64,000 bases of DNA from Ciceribacter thiooxidans (GTDB taxonomy: Bacteria > Pseudomonadota > Alphaproteobacteria > Rhizobiales > Rhizobiaceae), in contig NZ_CP059897.1 of NCBI RefSeq assembly GCF_014126615.1, positions 248,001 to 312,000 on the forward strand, read 5' to 3'. This document shows positions 45,656 to 57,586 of this stretch, piece after piece. How positions within the stretch are numbered: the first letter of the stretch is position 1; each line of letters opens with the position of its first letter. The position numbers and the translations under genes were made by a program. A model generated the notes under the pieces. The model was not told the DNA's origin. It did no database searches and saw nothing but the letters and a program-made list of their open reading frames with translations.

Positions 45656-46633
45656 TCACGCGACCCGCGGCGTCTCTCCCGCCAGCACCGCCCGGAAGAG
45701 GTCGGCATCCACATTGGCGCCACTGAGGATGATCCCGATCCTCTTCCCTCGCACGGTCTTGCGCTCCTGGAGGACGGCGGCGAGCGGCGCGGCACCGGCC
45801 CCCTCGGCGAGGTTATGGGTGGTGAGATAGATGAGGCGCATGGCTTCGGCCACCTCATCGTCCGTGACGGCGACGATGCGGGACGCTCCGTTCGCGTAAA
45901 CCGCAAACGCTTCCTCCACGGGCACGCGAACCGCCATGCCGTCGGCGAAGGTCAACGCCGTCTCCGTCTCGATCAGTCGTCCCGCTTCGAAGGAAAGCTT
46001 CGCGGCCGGCGCATGGGCGGATACGACGCCGATCACCTCGGTATTCAGGCCGAGTACATCGCGCGCGGCGATGACGCCGCAGATACCGGAACCGCAACCG
46101 ATCGGGACATAGACCGCATCGAGATCGGGCACGGCCGTGAAGAACTCCAGGGCGTAGCTCGCGACGCCGCGGACGATCTCCTCGTGGAAGGGCGGCACAA
46201 GAAGATGCCCCGTTTCGGCAGCAAGCCGCCGTGCTTCGGTTCGTGCCTCGTCGAAATCGCGGCCGAATTCGATGACCTCACCGCCCCATGCGCGCATGGC
46301 TGCGTTCTTCTCAACGGAATTGCCGTGCGGCACGACGATCCGCACTTCGAGGCCGCAGGCCCGCGCTGCACGCGCCTGGCTCTGGCCGTGATTGCCACGC
46401 GTAGCGGTGACGATTCCCCGGGTCTCCGGGAATGCGCGGCGGAGCCAGTCCAGAAAGGTGATGCCGCCCCGAACCTTGAACGCACCCGCCGGCGTGTGAT
46501 TTTCGTGTTTCACCCAGACAGTCGCCCCGACCTCGCTTGAAAGCTGCGGCCACGCATATTGCGGCGTAGGCGGCATATGGCGATGGACGAGCGCGGCTGC
46601 CTCTTCGAGGTCCTTGCGGGTAAACTGCTTCAT
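45656..46633 (-). CDS. PLP-dependent threonine dehydratase-like enzyme 2
   Basis: A 325-residue fold-type II PLP enzyme. The start ATG at 46633 follows CGGAGCG. The PLP Lys is in PAGAFKVRGG, the substrate loop is TRGNHGQS, and the phosphate-binding loop is PIGCGSGICG. It lacks an ACT domain. Although in the same family as the enzyme at 44138, the two differ clearly around the active site, so they are not recent duplicates. It ends eight bases past the convergent Lrp-type gene. Function as threonine or hydroxyaspartate ammonia-lyase is a family-level guess. Confidence 0.88.
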   Translation of the reverse strand: MKQFTRKDLEEAAALVHRHMPPTPQYAWPQLSSEVGATVWVKHENHTPAGAFKVRGGITFLDWLRRAFPETRGIVTATRGNHGQSQARAARACGLEVRIVVPHGNSVEKNAAMRAWGGEVIEFGRDFDEARTEARRLAAETGHLLVPPFHEEIVRGVASYALEFFTAVPDLDAVYVPIGCGSGICGVIAARDVLGLNTEVIGVVSAHAPAAKLSFEAGRLIETETALTFADGMAVRVPVEEAFAVYANGASRIVAVTDDEVAEAMRLIYLTTHNLAEGAGAAPLAAVLQERKTVRGKRIGIILSGANVDADLFRAVLAGETPRVA

Positions 46634-46731
46634 GTGTCGCTCCGTTTCTGTCCGTGACCGCAAGACTGGCATGCCCGGACGGGTGACGCTTTCAGATTCC
46701 TGACGTAAAAGGTCTCTGGACCTGATTAAGG

Positions 46732-47562
46732 ATGGATGAGGGTATGGAAGGCACCGCGACCTTGAAGACCGAGCCGACGCGGCGAGTGACGGTCGGACGC
46801 TGGTCGGCGGAGTTGCTGCCGCGCCAACCCTACGAGGCCCGCTACACGGCAGACCGCGCTCTGCTCGGCTTTGCCTTCGACAGCCAGAAGGGCGTGCATG
46901 CCTATGCCGGCGATCGCATCCGGCCGTTTCGCGCGACACCGAACGGTCTTGCCTATGTGCCGGAGGGCTGCGACGTCTACTCGCGGTCGCCTGCGGGCGG
47001 AGAGTATCTTGCCGTGAAAGGCTTTGATCTCGACGAGGCTGTCGACGTGCCCTTCAGCGATCGCATGGATCCAGCCGCGATTGCGGCCGCGCATGCGATG
47101 AGAGGCCTGCTTCTCGCCGTTCCGGTTGCCGAACCCGTGCGTTGCGAAGCGTTGATGAACGTTCTGATCGAGCGGCTTTCCTGCCAAATGCAGTCCCGTC
47201 AGTCGTCAAGGGGCGGCGCACGATGGATGACCGCGCAGCGTCGGCAGCGGGTCGACGAGATTATCGAGGCCCGTCTCGACCGAATGCTGACGGTGCAGGA
47301 CCTCGCCGATGAGCTCGGCCTTTCCGCCGGCTTCTTTTCCCGAACCTTCAGGCAAGCCACCGGCCGCTCGCCTCACGCCTATATTCTCGACCGGCGGATC
47401 GCGCGGGCCCGGGCGCTGATTGCCGCCGGGGCCGAGGATTTGAGCGCAGTCGCACTGGTGTCCGGCTTTTCCTCCCATGCGCACCTCACGACTGTGCTTC
47501 GACAGAAGCTCGGCGTCAGCCCCAGTGCACTGCGCGCGAACCTCTTCCGGGGTGGCCTTTGA
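46732..47562 (+). CDS. AraC-family transcriptional regulator
   Basis: A 276-residue regulator. The C-terminal 100 residues form the double helix-turn-helix of AraC proteins (LTVQDLADELGLSAGFFSRTFRQATGRSPHAYILDRRIARARALIAAGAEDLSAVALVSGFSSHAHLTTVLRQKLGVSPSALR). The N-terminal part is a poorly conserved sensor domain. The ATG at 46744 is an alternative start. It is divergent from the PLP enzyme gene at 45656-46633, with about 100 bp between them, so it may regulate that gene. Confidence 0.88.
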   Translation: MDEGMEGTATLKTEPTRRVTVGRWSAELLPRQPYEARYTADRALLGFAFDSQKGVHAYAGDRIRPFRATPNGLAYVPEGCDVYSRSPAGGEYLAVKGFDLDEAVDVPFSDRMDPAAIAAAHAMRGLLLAVPVAEPVRCEALMNVLIERLSCQMQSRQSSRGGARWMTAQRRQRVDEIIEARLDRMLTVQDLADELGLSAGFFSRTFRQATGRSPHAYILDRRIARARALIAAGAEDLSAVALVSGFSSHAHLTTVLRQKLGVSPSALRANLFRGGL

Positions 47563-47736
47563 AGAGCCACGCGGTCGCGCCGGCTGTAACGTCCTCGGCT
47601 TTCTCACTGCTCGCGTCGCCACCTGCCCCTTCCCGTGTCAGGTCAGGATGAACCAAAGATGCACTTGTGAGCTTGCTTGCCGGAGGGGCGAGTACGAACC
47701 TCGACCTCCCGGCAGACTTCGTCGGGTGCGGTGCAG

Positions 47737-48369
47737 TTAGTTTCTGGCTCCCAATGCGAGGCGGCAAGCCAGACCTGCAAGAACTGTCGCGAGAAGATAC
47801 TGCGGCAGCTTCCTGAATCGGACCAGACTCGTGACGCGCCTGCGGATATGCCCGCTCAAAAGGACAACCGAACCATTTACGATGAGGCCTATTCCATTCA
47901 GCACGGTAGCGAGGACCAGCATTTGGACAGTAAGCGATCCTGCCTCTGGGCGCACAAACTGAGGGAACAACGCCAAGACAAAGAGGGCCATTTTCGGATT
48001 TAGAAGATTTGTTGCCAGACCTTCGCCGAGGATCCGCTTCATTGAAAATCGCTTTAAGGCCGACTCAGGAGAGAAATGTGCGCCCTCGGAACGAATGGTT
48101 TTCCACGCGAGGTACATCAAATAGGCGCACCCGGCCCAACGAACGACCTCGTATGCCGTCGGAACTGCGACAAAAAGCTGTGAAAGTCCCAACGCTGCTG
48201 CGAGGGCATGGCAATATGTGCCGAGTGCTATACCGGCATAGGTCAGGAATCCCGCAGCTCGCCCCTGGCTTAAGCTGCGTGACGCAATGAGAAGCATGTC
48301 GGGTCCGGGCGTGGCGGTCAGCACGACGCACGCGAGGGCAAAAAGTATGATAGTGGAGAAATCCGGCAT
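47737..48369 (-). CDS. LysE/RhtB-family amino-acid exporter
   Basis: A 210-residue inner-membrane protein with about six membrane segments. The family signature is the N-terminal TATPGPDMLLIASRSLSQGRAAGFLTYAGIALGT and the later GLATNLLNPKMALFVLALFPQFV. It exports an amino acid or a derivative such as homoserine lactone. No partner gene identifies the substrate; its low-complexity neighbours give no operon context. Confidence 0.9.
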   Translation of the reverse strand: MPDFSTIILFALACVVLTATPGPDMLLIASRSLSQGRAAGFLTYAGIALGTYCHALAAALGLSQLFVAVPTAYEVVRWAGCAYLMYLAWKTIRSEGAHFSPESALKRFSMKRILGEGLATNLLNPKMALFVLALFPQFVRPEAGSLTVQMLVLATVLNGIGLIVNGSVVLLSGHIRRRVTSLVRFRKLPQYLLATVLAGLACRLALGARN

Positions 48370-48605
48370 ATCGTTTCCCTTCGAGTTGGCCGGAATTCCG
48401 ATCTACCAAGATTCGTGAGGATGACAAGTCGCGAATAGTCGGTTCTCTGACATCATTCGATGGGCGTCCCCTATGTCCTCCGTAAACGATCGCTTATGGC
48501 GGCCAGGGAAAGCACGAGAAGCCGGAACGTAGAGCAGTCTCTTTGCGTCGGATCAAAGATCCGCGGCATTTTTCCTTCTGAAGCGCCCACGTTCCACCCA
48601 CGATG
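48370..48605. other. Intergenic region upstream of the cobalamin riboswitch
   Basis: About 240 bp between the LysE-type gene and the riboswitch. It should hold the promoters for both divergent transcripts, but no clear -35/-10 or operator pattern was found. No supported coding sequence is seen. Confidence 0.4.
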
Positions 48606-48609
48606 GCCG

Positions 48610-48800
48610 CGGCATCCGTTGCCTGAAGGCAACGCGCAGGTTACAGCCGTCTCGACAACTAACGGAACTCGGTGAAATTCCGAGACGGTCCCGCCGCTGT
48701 AACCAGATACGAGTCTCAGGAGGCTTTGTCCGCCACTGTCCGGTCCCGGACGGGAAGGTGCCTGAACCCGGCCATGCTGGAAGTCAGAAGACGAGTTGAT
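48610..48800 (+). ncRNA. Cobalamin riboswitch
   Basis: The leader shows the ordered conserved blocks of the B12 riboswitch: a 5' GGTTACAGCC (48639-48648), the AACGGAA...GGTGAAATTCCG block (48661-48682), CCGCTGTAACC (48691-48704, pairing back to GGTTACAG), GCCACTG (48732-48738), GGGAAGG (48752-48758) and the B12-box-like GGAAGTCAGAAGAC (48779-48792). It ends about 60 bp before the cobT start, so it can hide the ribosome site or terminate when cobalamin is abundant. End points are approximate. Confidence 0.88.
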
Positions 48801-48862
48801 CCGCAACCGAAATCCGCCCGATGGCAAAGGGTGGAATGATCGGCGTCACGTGGAGGACCCGT

Positions 48863-49921
48863 ATGTCTGCAGAAATGAGCCTCGCCTCGGGGCAACAACC
48901 AATCCCGTCTTTTGAAACCCTCGCCTCCTTGCGAAAGGCGCTAAGCCAGCTTCCGCAAGGTGACACGCGAGCCGCAGAGGCCGCCGCCGCCCGCGAGGGC
49001 ATGCTGACCAAGCCACCCGGAAGCCTCGGGCGGCTCGAGCAGACCGTCGCCTGGCTTGCCCGCTGGCAAGGTCGCTACCCGCCGGCCATGGACCGGCCGC
49101 AAACCTGCGTCTTCGCCGGCAATCACGGTATCGCCGAGGCAGGCGTCTCCGCCTATCCGCCGGTCGTCACCGAGCAGATGGTCCTCAACTTCGAGAGAGG
49201 CGGCGCTGCGATCAACCAGTTGAGTGCCGAGCTGGGAGCCAGCATGACGGTCATTCCCCTGGACCTTGCCCGACCGGTCAAAAACTTCCTGCACGCGCCC
49301 GCCATGACGGAAAGCGAGTTCCTGAAAGCGTTCAACGCGGGAATGCACGCCGTTCGGCCGGATGCCAGCATCCTGTGCCCCGGAGAGATGGGCATCGGAA
49401 ACACGACGTCGGCTTCGGCTCTGTGCCTTGCGCTCCTCGGCGGCCCTGCCGTCGAATGGTGTGGCCGCGGCTCAGGCGTCTCCGATGACGTCCTAAAACG
49501 AAAGGCCGAGATCATTTCCGAGGCTGTCGAACGTCATCGGGAATCCATCGATGACGGTCTGGATGCCCTGCGGATACTCGGTGGACGTGAGATCGCCGCC
49601 ATGGCCGGGGCCATTCTCGCCGCGCGTCTGCTCTCGATCCCGGTCATGCTCGACGGATTCATATGCTCCGCCGCCGCCCTTGCCCTGTATTGCAGCGGCG
49701 TCGACCCTCTTGCGCATTGTATGGTGGGACATGCGTCCATGGAGCCGGGCCACCGGCGACTTCTCGCCCACCTCGGCCTCAGACCGCTTCTCGATCTCGA
49801 CCTCAGGCTTGGGGAAGGAACCGGCGCGGTGCTGGGCGCGATTCTCGCGAAAGCCGCCCTACGATGCCACCTCGGCATGGCCACTTTCGCCGAGGCCGGC
49901 GTGGACAGCGGCGCAGCCTGA
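48863..49921 (+). CDS. cobT: Nicotinate-nucleotide--dimethylbenzimidazole phosphoribosyltransferase
   Basis: A 352-residue enzyme that makes alpha-ribazole phosphate, the lower ligand of cobalamin. The start is the ATG at 48863, with TGGAGGA upstream; an earlier ATG (48821) lies in frame but without a good ribosome site. Motifs are TKPPGSLGRLEQTVAWLA, FAGNHGIAEAGVSAYPPVVTEQMV, GEMGIGNTTSASAL and, at the C terminus, DLRLGEGTGAVLG with the catalytic Glu. It is also called CobU in rhizobial nomenclature. It stands alone, without other cob genes, under the riboswitch. Confidence 0.92.
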   Translation: MSAEMSLASGQQPIPSFETLASLRKALSQLPQGDTRAAEAAAAREGMLTKPPGSLGRLEQTVAWLARWQGRYPPAMDRPQTCVFAGNHGIAEAGVSAYPPVVTEQMVLNFERGGAAINQLSAELGASMTVIPLDLARPVKNFLHAPAMTESEFLKAFNAGMHAVRPDASILCPGEMGIGNTTSASALCLALLGGPAVEWCGRGSGVSDDVLKRKAEIISEAVERHRESIDDGLDALRILGGREIAAMAGAILAARLLSIPVMLDGFICSAAALALYCSGVDPLAHCMVGHASMEPGHRRLLAHLGLRPLLDLDLRLGEGTGAVLGAILAKAALRCHLGMATFAEAGVDSGAA

Positions 49922-49969
49922 TAGGCGGCGCAGAGGCCGGGCCGTCACCGGCATTCACCTGGAACTCAT

Positions 49970-50011
49970 AGACGCCCGGGGAAGGATGAGGACATTCCTC
50001 CTCAGGCGTCT
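49970..50011. terminator. Hairpin between convergent cobT and liuC genes
   Basis: AGACGCC (49970-49976) pairs with GGCGTCT (50005-50011), and inside it TGAGGA (49987-49992) pairs with TCCTCA (49999-50004), leaving a 10-base bulge on one side. A short T-rich stretch follows on the plus strand. It lies in the 98-bp gap between the convergent genes, where a two-way terminator is expected. Confidence 0.55.
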
Positions 50012-50019
50012 AGTTTCTA

Positions 50020-50787
50020 CTATCTCGCGAGGAAGGCCTCGATGCCTTCCGCGGCTTCCGCGCTTTCCCACCGGTCCGCGAGCAATTCGGCGGTCCGCTC
50101 GGAAAGTCCCGAGAGGCTATGGCCGCCGAGTTCCAGGCAAAGCGCCTTTGCCGCTGCGACCGCCCCCGGCCGCGTTTTCAGGATCTCCGCGATTTCAGCC
50201 TCGACACAGGCATCCAGTTGTTCTGCTTCCGTCACGGTGGAGACGAGGCCGCATCTCAGGGCGAAAGTGGCATCGAACGGTTTGGCCGTGAAAAAAAACT
50301 GCCGGGCGTAGCCCTCGCCGGTACGGCGAACGACGAAGGGGCCGATGGTGGCCGGGATGAGCCCGAGGCGGGTCTCGGTGAGGGCAAAACGGGCGGTTCC
50401 CACCGAAATGACGATGTCGCAGACTGCCATCAGCCCAATACCGCCGCCATAGGCGTTCCCGTGAACCCGGCCGATCAGCGGTTTCGGCAGGGCATCGAGT
50501 GCCGAAAACATGGCCGAAAGCGCCCGGCTTTCCTGCATCTTTCCGGCACGGTCCTTGTCCCGCTGCTCCCGCATCCAGCCGAGATCGCCGCCGGCGCAGA
50601 AACTTGCCCCGTTGCCGGCGAGCACGACGGAGCGGACACTCTCATCCGCGCCGAGGATGTCTGCGGCTTTCGTGAGTTCGGCGATCATCCGGGCGTTCAA
50701 AGCATTGTGCTTGTCGGGACGGTTCAGCGTCAGGCGCGCGATGCCACGCTCGTCGGTGTCGATCAGGATCGTTTCGAATTCCGTCAT
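50020..50787 (-). CDS. liuC: Enoyl-CoA hydratase/isomerase family protein, likely methylglutaconyl-CoA hydratase
   Basis: A 255-residue crotonase-fold protein. It has the oxyanion loop GNGASFCAGGDLGWMRE and the later GNAYGGGIGLMAVCDIVI, both typical of the family. In the leucine pathway it converts 3-methylglutaconyl-CoA to HMG-CoA. It overlaps liuE by 4 bp and is the last gene of the operon, so the assignment to methylglutaconyl-CoA rests mostly on context. Confidence 0.88.
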   Translation of the reverse strand: MTEFETILIDTDERGIARLTLNRPDKHNALNARMIAELTKAADILGADESVRSVVLAGNGASFCAGGDLGWMREQRDKDRAGKMQESRALSAMFSALDALPKPLIGRVHGNAYGGGIGLMAVCDIVISVGTARFALTETRLGLIPATIGPFVVRRTGEGYARQFFFTAKPFDATFALRCGLVSTVTEAEQLDACVEAEIAEILKTRPGAVAAAKALCLELGGHSLSGLSERTAELLADRWESAEAAEGIEAFLAR

Positions 50788-51648
50788 GCGTTCCTCCCGG
50801 AAAGACGCCCGATCCGCTCCTTGATGAAAGCCTCGGCGCGTTTCAGTTTCTCCGGATCGATCCCGGTTTCAAACCCGCGACGTTCGAGCAAGTCCAAAAG
50901 CGGTCCGGTTGCGACATTGCCTTTGGCGCCCGGCGCATAAGGGCAGCCGCCGAGCCCACCAACCGCGGAATCGAAGGTCCGCAGTCCGCGATCAAGGGCG
51001 GCTTCGACATTGGCGAGCGCACGATCGCCGGTGTCGTGGAAATGCCCCGCCAGTTGCTGGACCGGCACCGACCGCAGGACCTCGTCCAGCATGGCGGATA
51101 CTGTGTCCGGCGTGCCCGCGCCGATCGTGTCGCCGAGCGAGATCTCGCGACAGCCGAGCCCGACCAGACGCTCCGCAACCAGACGAACAGCCTCTGGCAC
51201 GACGGAACCCTCATAGGGGCAGGCGACGACGCAGGAGACGTAGCCGCGCACCGGAACGCCGGCCACTTTTGCCGCCTCCATGACAGGCGCAAAACGCTCA
51301 AAGCTCTCGGCGATGGAACAGTTGATATTCCTCTGGCTGAAGGTTTCGGAGGCAGAGGCGAAGACCGCAACTTCGTCGACCTTTGCGGCAAGCGCCGCCT
51401 CCAGCCCTTTGAGGTTCGGCGTCAGCGCGCTGTAGACCACGCCCGGCTGGCGCACGATGCCGGCCAGCACCTCGGCAGCGTCCGCAAGCTGCGGCACCCA
51501 TTTCGGCGAGACGAAGCTCGTGACCTCGATCTTGCGAAAGCCGGCTTCCGAGAGATAGTCGACCAACGTGATCTTGTCGGCGACCGGAATGATCTCCCTC
51601 TCGTTCTGCAGGCCGTCGCGCGGACCGACTTCGTAGACCGTGACGAAT

Positions 51649-51656
<8 letters not shown>
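50784..51656 (-). CDS. liuE: Hydroxymethylglutaryl-CoA lyase
   Basis: A 290-residue TIM-barrel enzyme splitting HMG-CoA into acetyl-CoA and acetoacetate. Key parts are VGPRDGLQNE at the N terminus (with the catalytic Arg-Asp), VTSFVSPKWVPQLADA, ISLGDTIGAGTP, the metal ligands HFHDTG and the catalytic loop GGLGGCPYAPGAKGNVATG with its Cys. The start ATG at 51656 overlaps the liuD 3' end by 8 bp. Confidence 0.94.
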
Positions 51657-53643
<1,987 letters not shown>

Positions 53644-53652
53644 CGTCACGCC

Positions 53653-55260
53653 TCACATCCTGAACAGGCCGAATTTCGTCTCTTCGATCGGCGCGTTGAG
53701 CACGGCACGGAGAGAAAGGGCCACCACCTCGCGCGTCTTTTCCGGGTCGATGATGCCGTCGTCCCAGAGCCGGGCCGAGGCATAGAGCGGAGCGGACTGC
53801 CGTTCGAACAGGTCCAGCGTCGGCCGCTTGAACTCGGCTTCCTCTTCGACCGACCACGTGCCACCGCGCGCTTCGATGCCGGCACGCCTGACATTGGCCA
53901 ATACGCCCGCCGCCTGTGGTCCTCCCATGACGGCGATCCGGGCGTTCGGCCACATCCAGACGAAGCGCGGGCCGAAGGCGCGCCCGCACATTCCGTAATT
54001 TCCGGCGCCATAGGAACCACCGATAATCACCGTCACCTTCGGCACGGCGGCGGTCGAGACCGCCGTCACCAGCTTGGCGCCGTCCTTGGCGATGCCGCCC
54101 GCCTCATATTTCGAGCCGACCATGAAGCCGGTAATGTTCTGGAGGAAAAGAAGCGGGATCTTGCGCTGGCAGCAGAGCTCGATGAAATGAGCGCCCTTGA
54201 GCGCGCTTTCGGAAAACAGAACCCCGTTGTTGGCGATAATCCCGACGGGCACGCCGTCGACATGGGCAAAGCCGGTGACCAGCGTCGTGCCGTAGCGCGG
54301 CTTGAACTCGTCGAAATCCGAGCCGTCGATGATGCGAGCAATCACCTCGCGGACATCATAGGGCACCTTCGGATCGGCCGGCACGACACCCATGATCTCG
54401 GAGGCCGGATAGAGGGACGGGCGCGGCGGGGCCAGCGTGATGGTTGGCTGCGGGGCCGGCCCGAGGTTCCGGACGATCTGACGGGCGAGCGCCAGTGCGT
54501 GGTCATCGTTGTCGGCGAGATAGTCGGCGACGCCGGAAAGACGCGTATGGGTATCGCCACCGCCGAGCGTCTCGGCATCGATCACCTCGCCGGTCGCCTC
54601 CTTCACCAGCGGTGGACCGGCCAGAAAGATCGTCCCCTGGTTCCTGACGATGACGGTCTGGTCGCACATGGCCGGGACATAGGCCCCGCCGGCCGTGCAC
54701 GAGCCCATGACGACGGCGATCTGCGCGATGCCCTTTGCGCTCATCCGCGCCTGATTGTAGAAGATCCGGCCGAAATGATCGCGATCGGGAAAGACCTCAT
54801 CCTGGTTCGGCAGGTTTGCACCCCCCGAGTCGACGAGATAGAGACAGGGAAGACGGTTTTCCTCGGCGATTTCCTGCGCACGCAGGTGCTTCTTCACCGT
54901 CAGCGGATAGTAGGTGCCGCCTTTGACGGTGGCATCGTTGCAGACGATCATGCAATCGCGACCTTCGACACGGCCGATGCCGGCGATCAGACCCGCGGCC
55001 GGGATGTCGTCGTCATAGACACCACTTGCCGCAAAAAGCCCGACCTCCAGAAAGGGCGAACCGACGTCGAGGAGCCCGGCCACGCGGTCGCGCGGCAACA
55101 GCTTTCCACGCTTGACATGGCGATCACGCGACGCTGCGGAACCTCCCTGGAGGATACGTCGAGCCTCCTGCGCAATTGCTTCCCGCTGTGCGATCATCGC
55201 TGCCCTGTTGCTGACGAACTCGGGAGATGCAGGAGCGATTGCCGATTTCAGAATCGTCAT
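53653..55260 (-). CDS. liuB: Methylcrotonyl-CoA carboxylase, carboxyltransferase beta subunit
   Basis: A 535-residue carboxyltransferase. It has the two crotonase-like halves of acyl-CoA carboxylases, with [38 protein letters not shown] and [33 protein letters not shown] in the N half and [30 protein letters not shown] in the C half. It transfers carboxyl from biotin on LiuD to methylcrotonyl-CoA. Its start codon overlaps the end of the small LprI-like gene by one base. Confidence 0.95.
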   Translation of the reverse strand: MTILKSAIAPASPEFVSNRAAMIAQREAIAQEARRILQGGSAASRDRHVKRGKLLPRDRVAGLLDVGSPFLEVGLFAASGVYDDDIPAAGLIAGIGRVEGRDCMIVCNDATVKGGTYYPLTVKKHLRAQEIAEENRLPCLYLVDSGGANLPNQDEVFPDRDHFGRIFYNQARMSAKGIAQIAVVMGSCTAGGAYVPAMCDQTVIVRNQGTIFLAGPPLVKEATGEVIDAETLGGGDTHTRLSGVADYLADNDDHALALARQIVRNLGPAPQPTITLAPPRPSLYPASEIMGVVPADPKVPYDVREVIARIIDGSDFDEFKPRYGTTLVTGFAHVDGVPVGIIANNGVLFSESALKGAHFIELCCQRKIPLLFLQNITGFMVGSKYEAGGIAKDGAKLVTAVSTAAVPKVTVIIGGSYGAGNYGMCGRAFGPRFVWMWPNARIAVMGGPQAAGVLANVRRAGIEARGGTWSVEEEAEFKRPTLDLFERQSAPLYASARLWDDGIIDPEKTREVVALSLRAVLNAPIEETKFGLFRM

Positions 55261-55733
55261 TACTCAAAATCCTCCATGCGCATGGCCCAGTCGTCGAGAG
55301 ATATCGCCCGCTCCGCCGCGGTGTCCCGGAGACAGGTCGCCTCCCATTCGGCAGAGGCGGTTCCCGAATACAGGGAGAAGAATTCTCCGGTCGCGTCGCA
55401 CTGCGCGGTCCGGTAGGCCGTGAACGCCCGCTGTGACGCCTCGACCGCATCAACGAGCGCAGGCTTCAACTTCTTACGCAGAGCTTCGAACCGGCTCTCG
55501 GCAACCGTCATCCAGGCTTCGGCTTCCTTCTTCAGGCAATCGGCGGGCGAACCCTTGTCTCCGACGTTCATCCCCTTCTGACAGGGGTTTGCAATTTTAC
55601 CGATACAGTCGCGGGCTGCCCCGGCTGCCGCCGCACCGAGACAGGAGGCAATCTCCTCGGCTGCCAGCTCTGAATGGTCGGATGCAGCTACCGGCGCTGC
55701 GAGAAAGAAGGGCAATGCGAGCAGGTATCTCAT
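55260..55733 (-). CDS. Secreted LprI/DUF1311-like small protein
   Basis: A 157-residue protein with a signal peptide ([18 protein letters not shown]). The start ATG at 55733 is nine bases from GAGG; a longer ORF would place the signal peptide inside the protein. The mature part has several Cys ([51 protein letters not shown]), and the CLxxxxxxRAIxL-type ending is seen in LprI/YecT lysozyme-inhibitor-like proteins. Its place inside the leucine operon, between liuA and liuB, is not explained by the pathway. Confidence 0.75.
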   Translation of the reverse strand: MRYLLALPFFLAAPVAASDHSELAAEEIASCLGAAAAGAARDCIGKIANPCQKGMNVGDKGSPADCLKKEAEAWMTVAESRFEALRKKLKPALVDAVEASQRAFTAYRTAQCDATGEFFSLYSGTASAEWEATCLRDTAAERAISLDDWAMRMEDFE

Positions 55734-55779
55734 CGAGGGCCTCTGAAAGACTTCACGCATCTCATGCAGGGCAGACGCC

Positions 55780-56943
55780 TCAGCGCATCACATTCATCAT
55801 TTCACGGCCGATCAGCATCCGGCGGATTTCCGAGGTCCCGGCGCCGATTTCCATGAGCTTGGCGTCGCGGAAGATGCGGCTGACGGCACTGTCATTGAGG
55901 AAGCCGGCCCCGCCCATGGCCTGGACAGCCTGATGGGCGACCTCCATTGCCTTCTCGGATGCGTAGAGGACGCAGGCCGCCGCATCCTGCCGCGTCACCT
56001 CACCCCGGTCGCAGGCGGCAGCAACGGCATAGACATAGGCGCGGGCGGAATTCATTTTCGTGTAGATGTCAGCGATCTTGCCCTGCATCAGCTGAAAATC
56101 ACCGATGGACTGGCCGAACTGCTTGCGGCTGGCCATGTACGGCATGATCTCGTCGAGACAGGCAGCCATGATGCCACAACCGATCCCCGATAGGACGACG
56201 CGCTCGTAATCGAGGCCGGACATCAGCACGTTGACGCCTCGACCCTCCGAGCCCAGCACATTCTCAAACGGCACCTCGACGTCCTCGAAGATCAGTTCGG
56301 CTGTGTTCGATCCGCGCATGCCGAGCTTGTCGAAATGCCTGGAGGTCGAAAAACCTCGCATGGTCTTCTCGACGATAAAGGCCGTGATTCCCTTGGGGCC
56401 GGCCTCTGGGTCCGTCTTGGCGTAGACGACCAGCGTGTCGGCATCCGGACCATTGGTGATCCAGTACTTCGTCCCGTTCAGGCGGTAGTGGTCATTGCGT
56501 CTCTCTGCGCGCAATTTCATCGACACGACGTCGGAACCGGCTCCTGCCTCCGACATGGCAAGCGCGCCGACATGTTCGCCCGAAACAAGCTTCGGCAGAT
56601 ATTTCCGCTTCTGCTCATCTGTTCCGTTGAGCTTGATCTGGTTGACGCAGAGATTGGAATGGGCACCGTAGGAGAGCGAGACGGACGCCGACGCTCGCGC
56701 CAACTCCTCCACCACGATCGTATGGGCAAGATAGGTCAGCCCTACCCCGCCATATTCCTCCGGCACGGTGACACCCAGTAGCCCGAGATCGCCCATTTCT
56801 CGCCAGAGCTCGTTTGGAAAGGCATTACTGCGGTCAATCTCCGCGGCCATCGGCTTCACGCGTTCCTGGGCGAAGCGAAAAACCGTTTCGCGCAGTGCTT
56901 CGGTTTCCTCGTCAAAACCGAATCTCATCGTGCTGTTGAACAT
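55780..56943 (-). CDS. liuA: Isovaleryl-CoA dehydrogenase
   Basis: A 387-residue flavoprotein of the acyl-CoA dehydrogenase family, converting isovaleryl-CoA to 3-methylcrotonyl-CoA in leucine breakdown. Motifs are the N-terminal helix domain ([36 protein letters not shown]), FAD-binding [14 protein letters not shown] and [10 protein letters not shown], and the C-terminal [42 protein letters not shown]. The catalytic Glu is in the DYER region ([12 protein letters not shown]), the position used by isovaleryl-CoA dehydrogenases. Electrons pass to ETF. It follows tetR by 28 bp. Confidence 0.94.
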   Translation of the reverse strand: MFNSTMRFGFDEETEALRETVFRFAQERVKPMAAEIDRSNAFPNELWREMGDLGLLGVTVPEEYGGVGLTYLAHTIVVEELARASASVSLSYGAHSNLCVNQIKLNGTDEQKRKYLPKLVSGEHVGALAMSEAGAGSDVVSMKLRAERRNDHYRLNGTKYWITNGPDADTLVVYAKTDPEAGPKGITAFIVEKTMRGFSTSRHFDKLGMRGSNTAELIFEDVEVPFENVLGSEGRGVNVLMSGLDYERVVLSGIGCGIMAACLDEIMPYMASRKQFGQSIGDFQLMQGKIADIYTKMNSARAYVYAVAAACDRGEVTRQDAAACVLYASEKAMEVAHQAVQAMGGAGFLNDSAVSRIFRDAKLMEIGAGTSEIRRMLIGREMMNVMR

Positions 56944-56971
56944 TCCCGCCTCCCAGGAGAAACCAATAATG

Positions 56972-57568
56972 TCAGTCCACGCAGCCGACGCTGCGTAGCA
57001 CCATTTCAGCGTAGATCTCTTCGATCTTCTTTTCAGAGAGTCTTCCGCCGCTGCGGTACCAGGTATTGACCCCCGTGAGCATCGCGATGATCGCCATCGC
57101 GCTGACGTGGGAGTCCTCGATCCGAAATATGCCCTGCTCGCTTCCGCGAACGAGAATCGCCTTCAGCTCGGTTTCGTAGGTCTTACGCAGACTCTCGACT
57201 TCCTGAAAACCGGCCGGCTCCAGCGCGCGGAGTTCCATGTATGAAATGAAGACCTCGTCGGCACGCGTCAGGTGATAGCGGATGTGGAAGCGTGCGAAAT
57301 GTTCAAGCGCCGCAGCAGGCGGCTCGCTCTCGATTCCTTGTGCCTTAAACGACGCCAGAAGCTCCTCCATATGCTCGCGCATAAGAGTCATGAGTATCTG
57401 CTGTTTGGTCGGAAAATACTGGTAGAGGGCTCCTGGTTGTACACCGACGGCGTGCGCGATCATGCGCATGGAAACGGCATCATAGCCGTGCTGGGCGAAC
57501 AGCCGAAGGCTTTGTTCTCGGATTGCGGCTGCCGTCTTTTCACCCGCCGATCCCGCCTGACGCGCCAC
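56972..57568 (-). CDS. TetR-family regulator of the leucine-degradation operon
   Basis: A 198-residue regulator. It starts with GTG (57568) after AGGGAG. Residues about 12-60 are the TetR helix-turn-helix ([53 protein letters not shown]). The remainder is an all-helical ligand domain, probably binding an acyl-CoA. It is first in the operon ahead of liuA, and a perfect 14-bp palindrome lies 19 bp upstream, so it likely represses both itself and the liu genes until substrate appears. Many proteobacteria use a MerR-type LiuR instead. Confidence 0.9.
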   Translation of the reverse strand: MARQAGSAGEKTAAAIREQSLRLFAQHGYDAVSMRMIAHAVGVQPGALYQYFPTKQQILMTLMREHMEELLASFKAQGIESEPPAAALEHFARFHIRYHLTRADEVFISYMELRALEPAGFQEVESLRKTYETELKAILVRGSEQGIFRIEDSHVSAMAIIAMLTGVNTWYRSGGRLSEKKIEEIYAEMVLRSVGCVD

Positions 57569-57586
57569 GGCCGCGCTCCCTAATTG

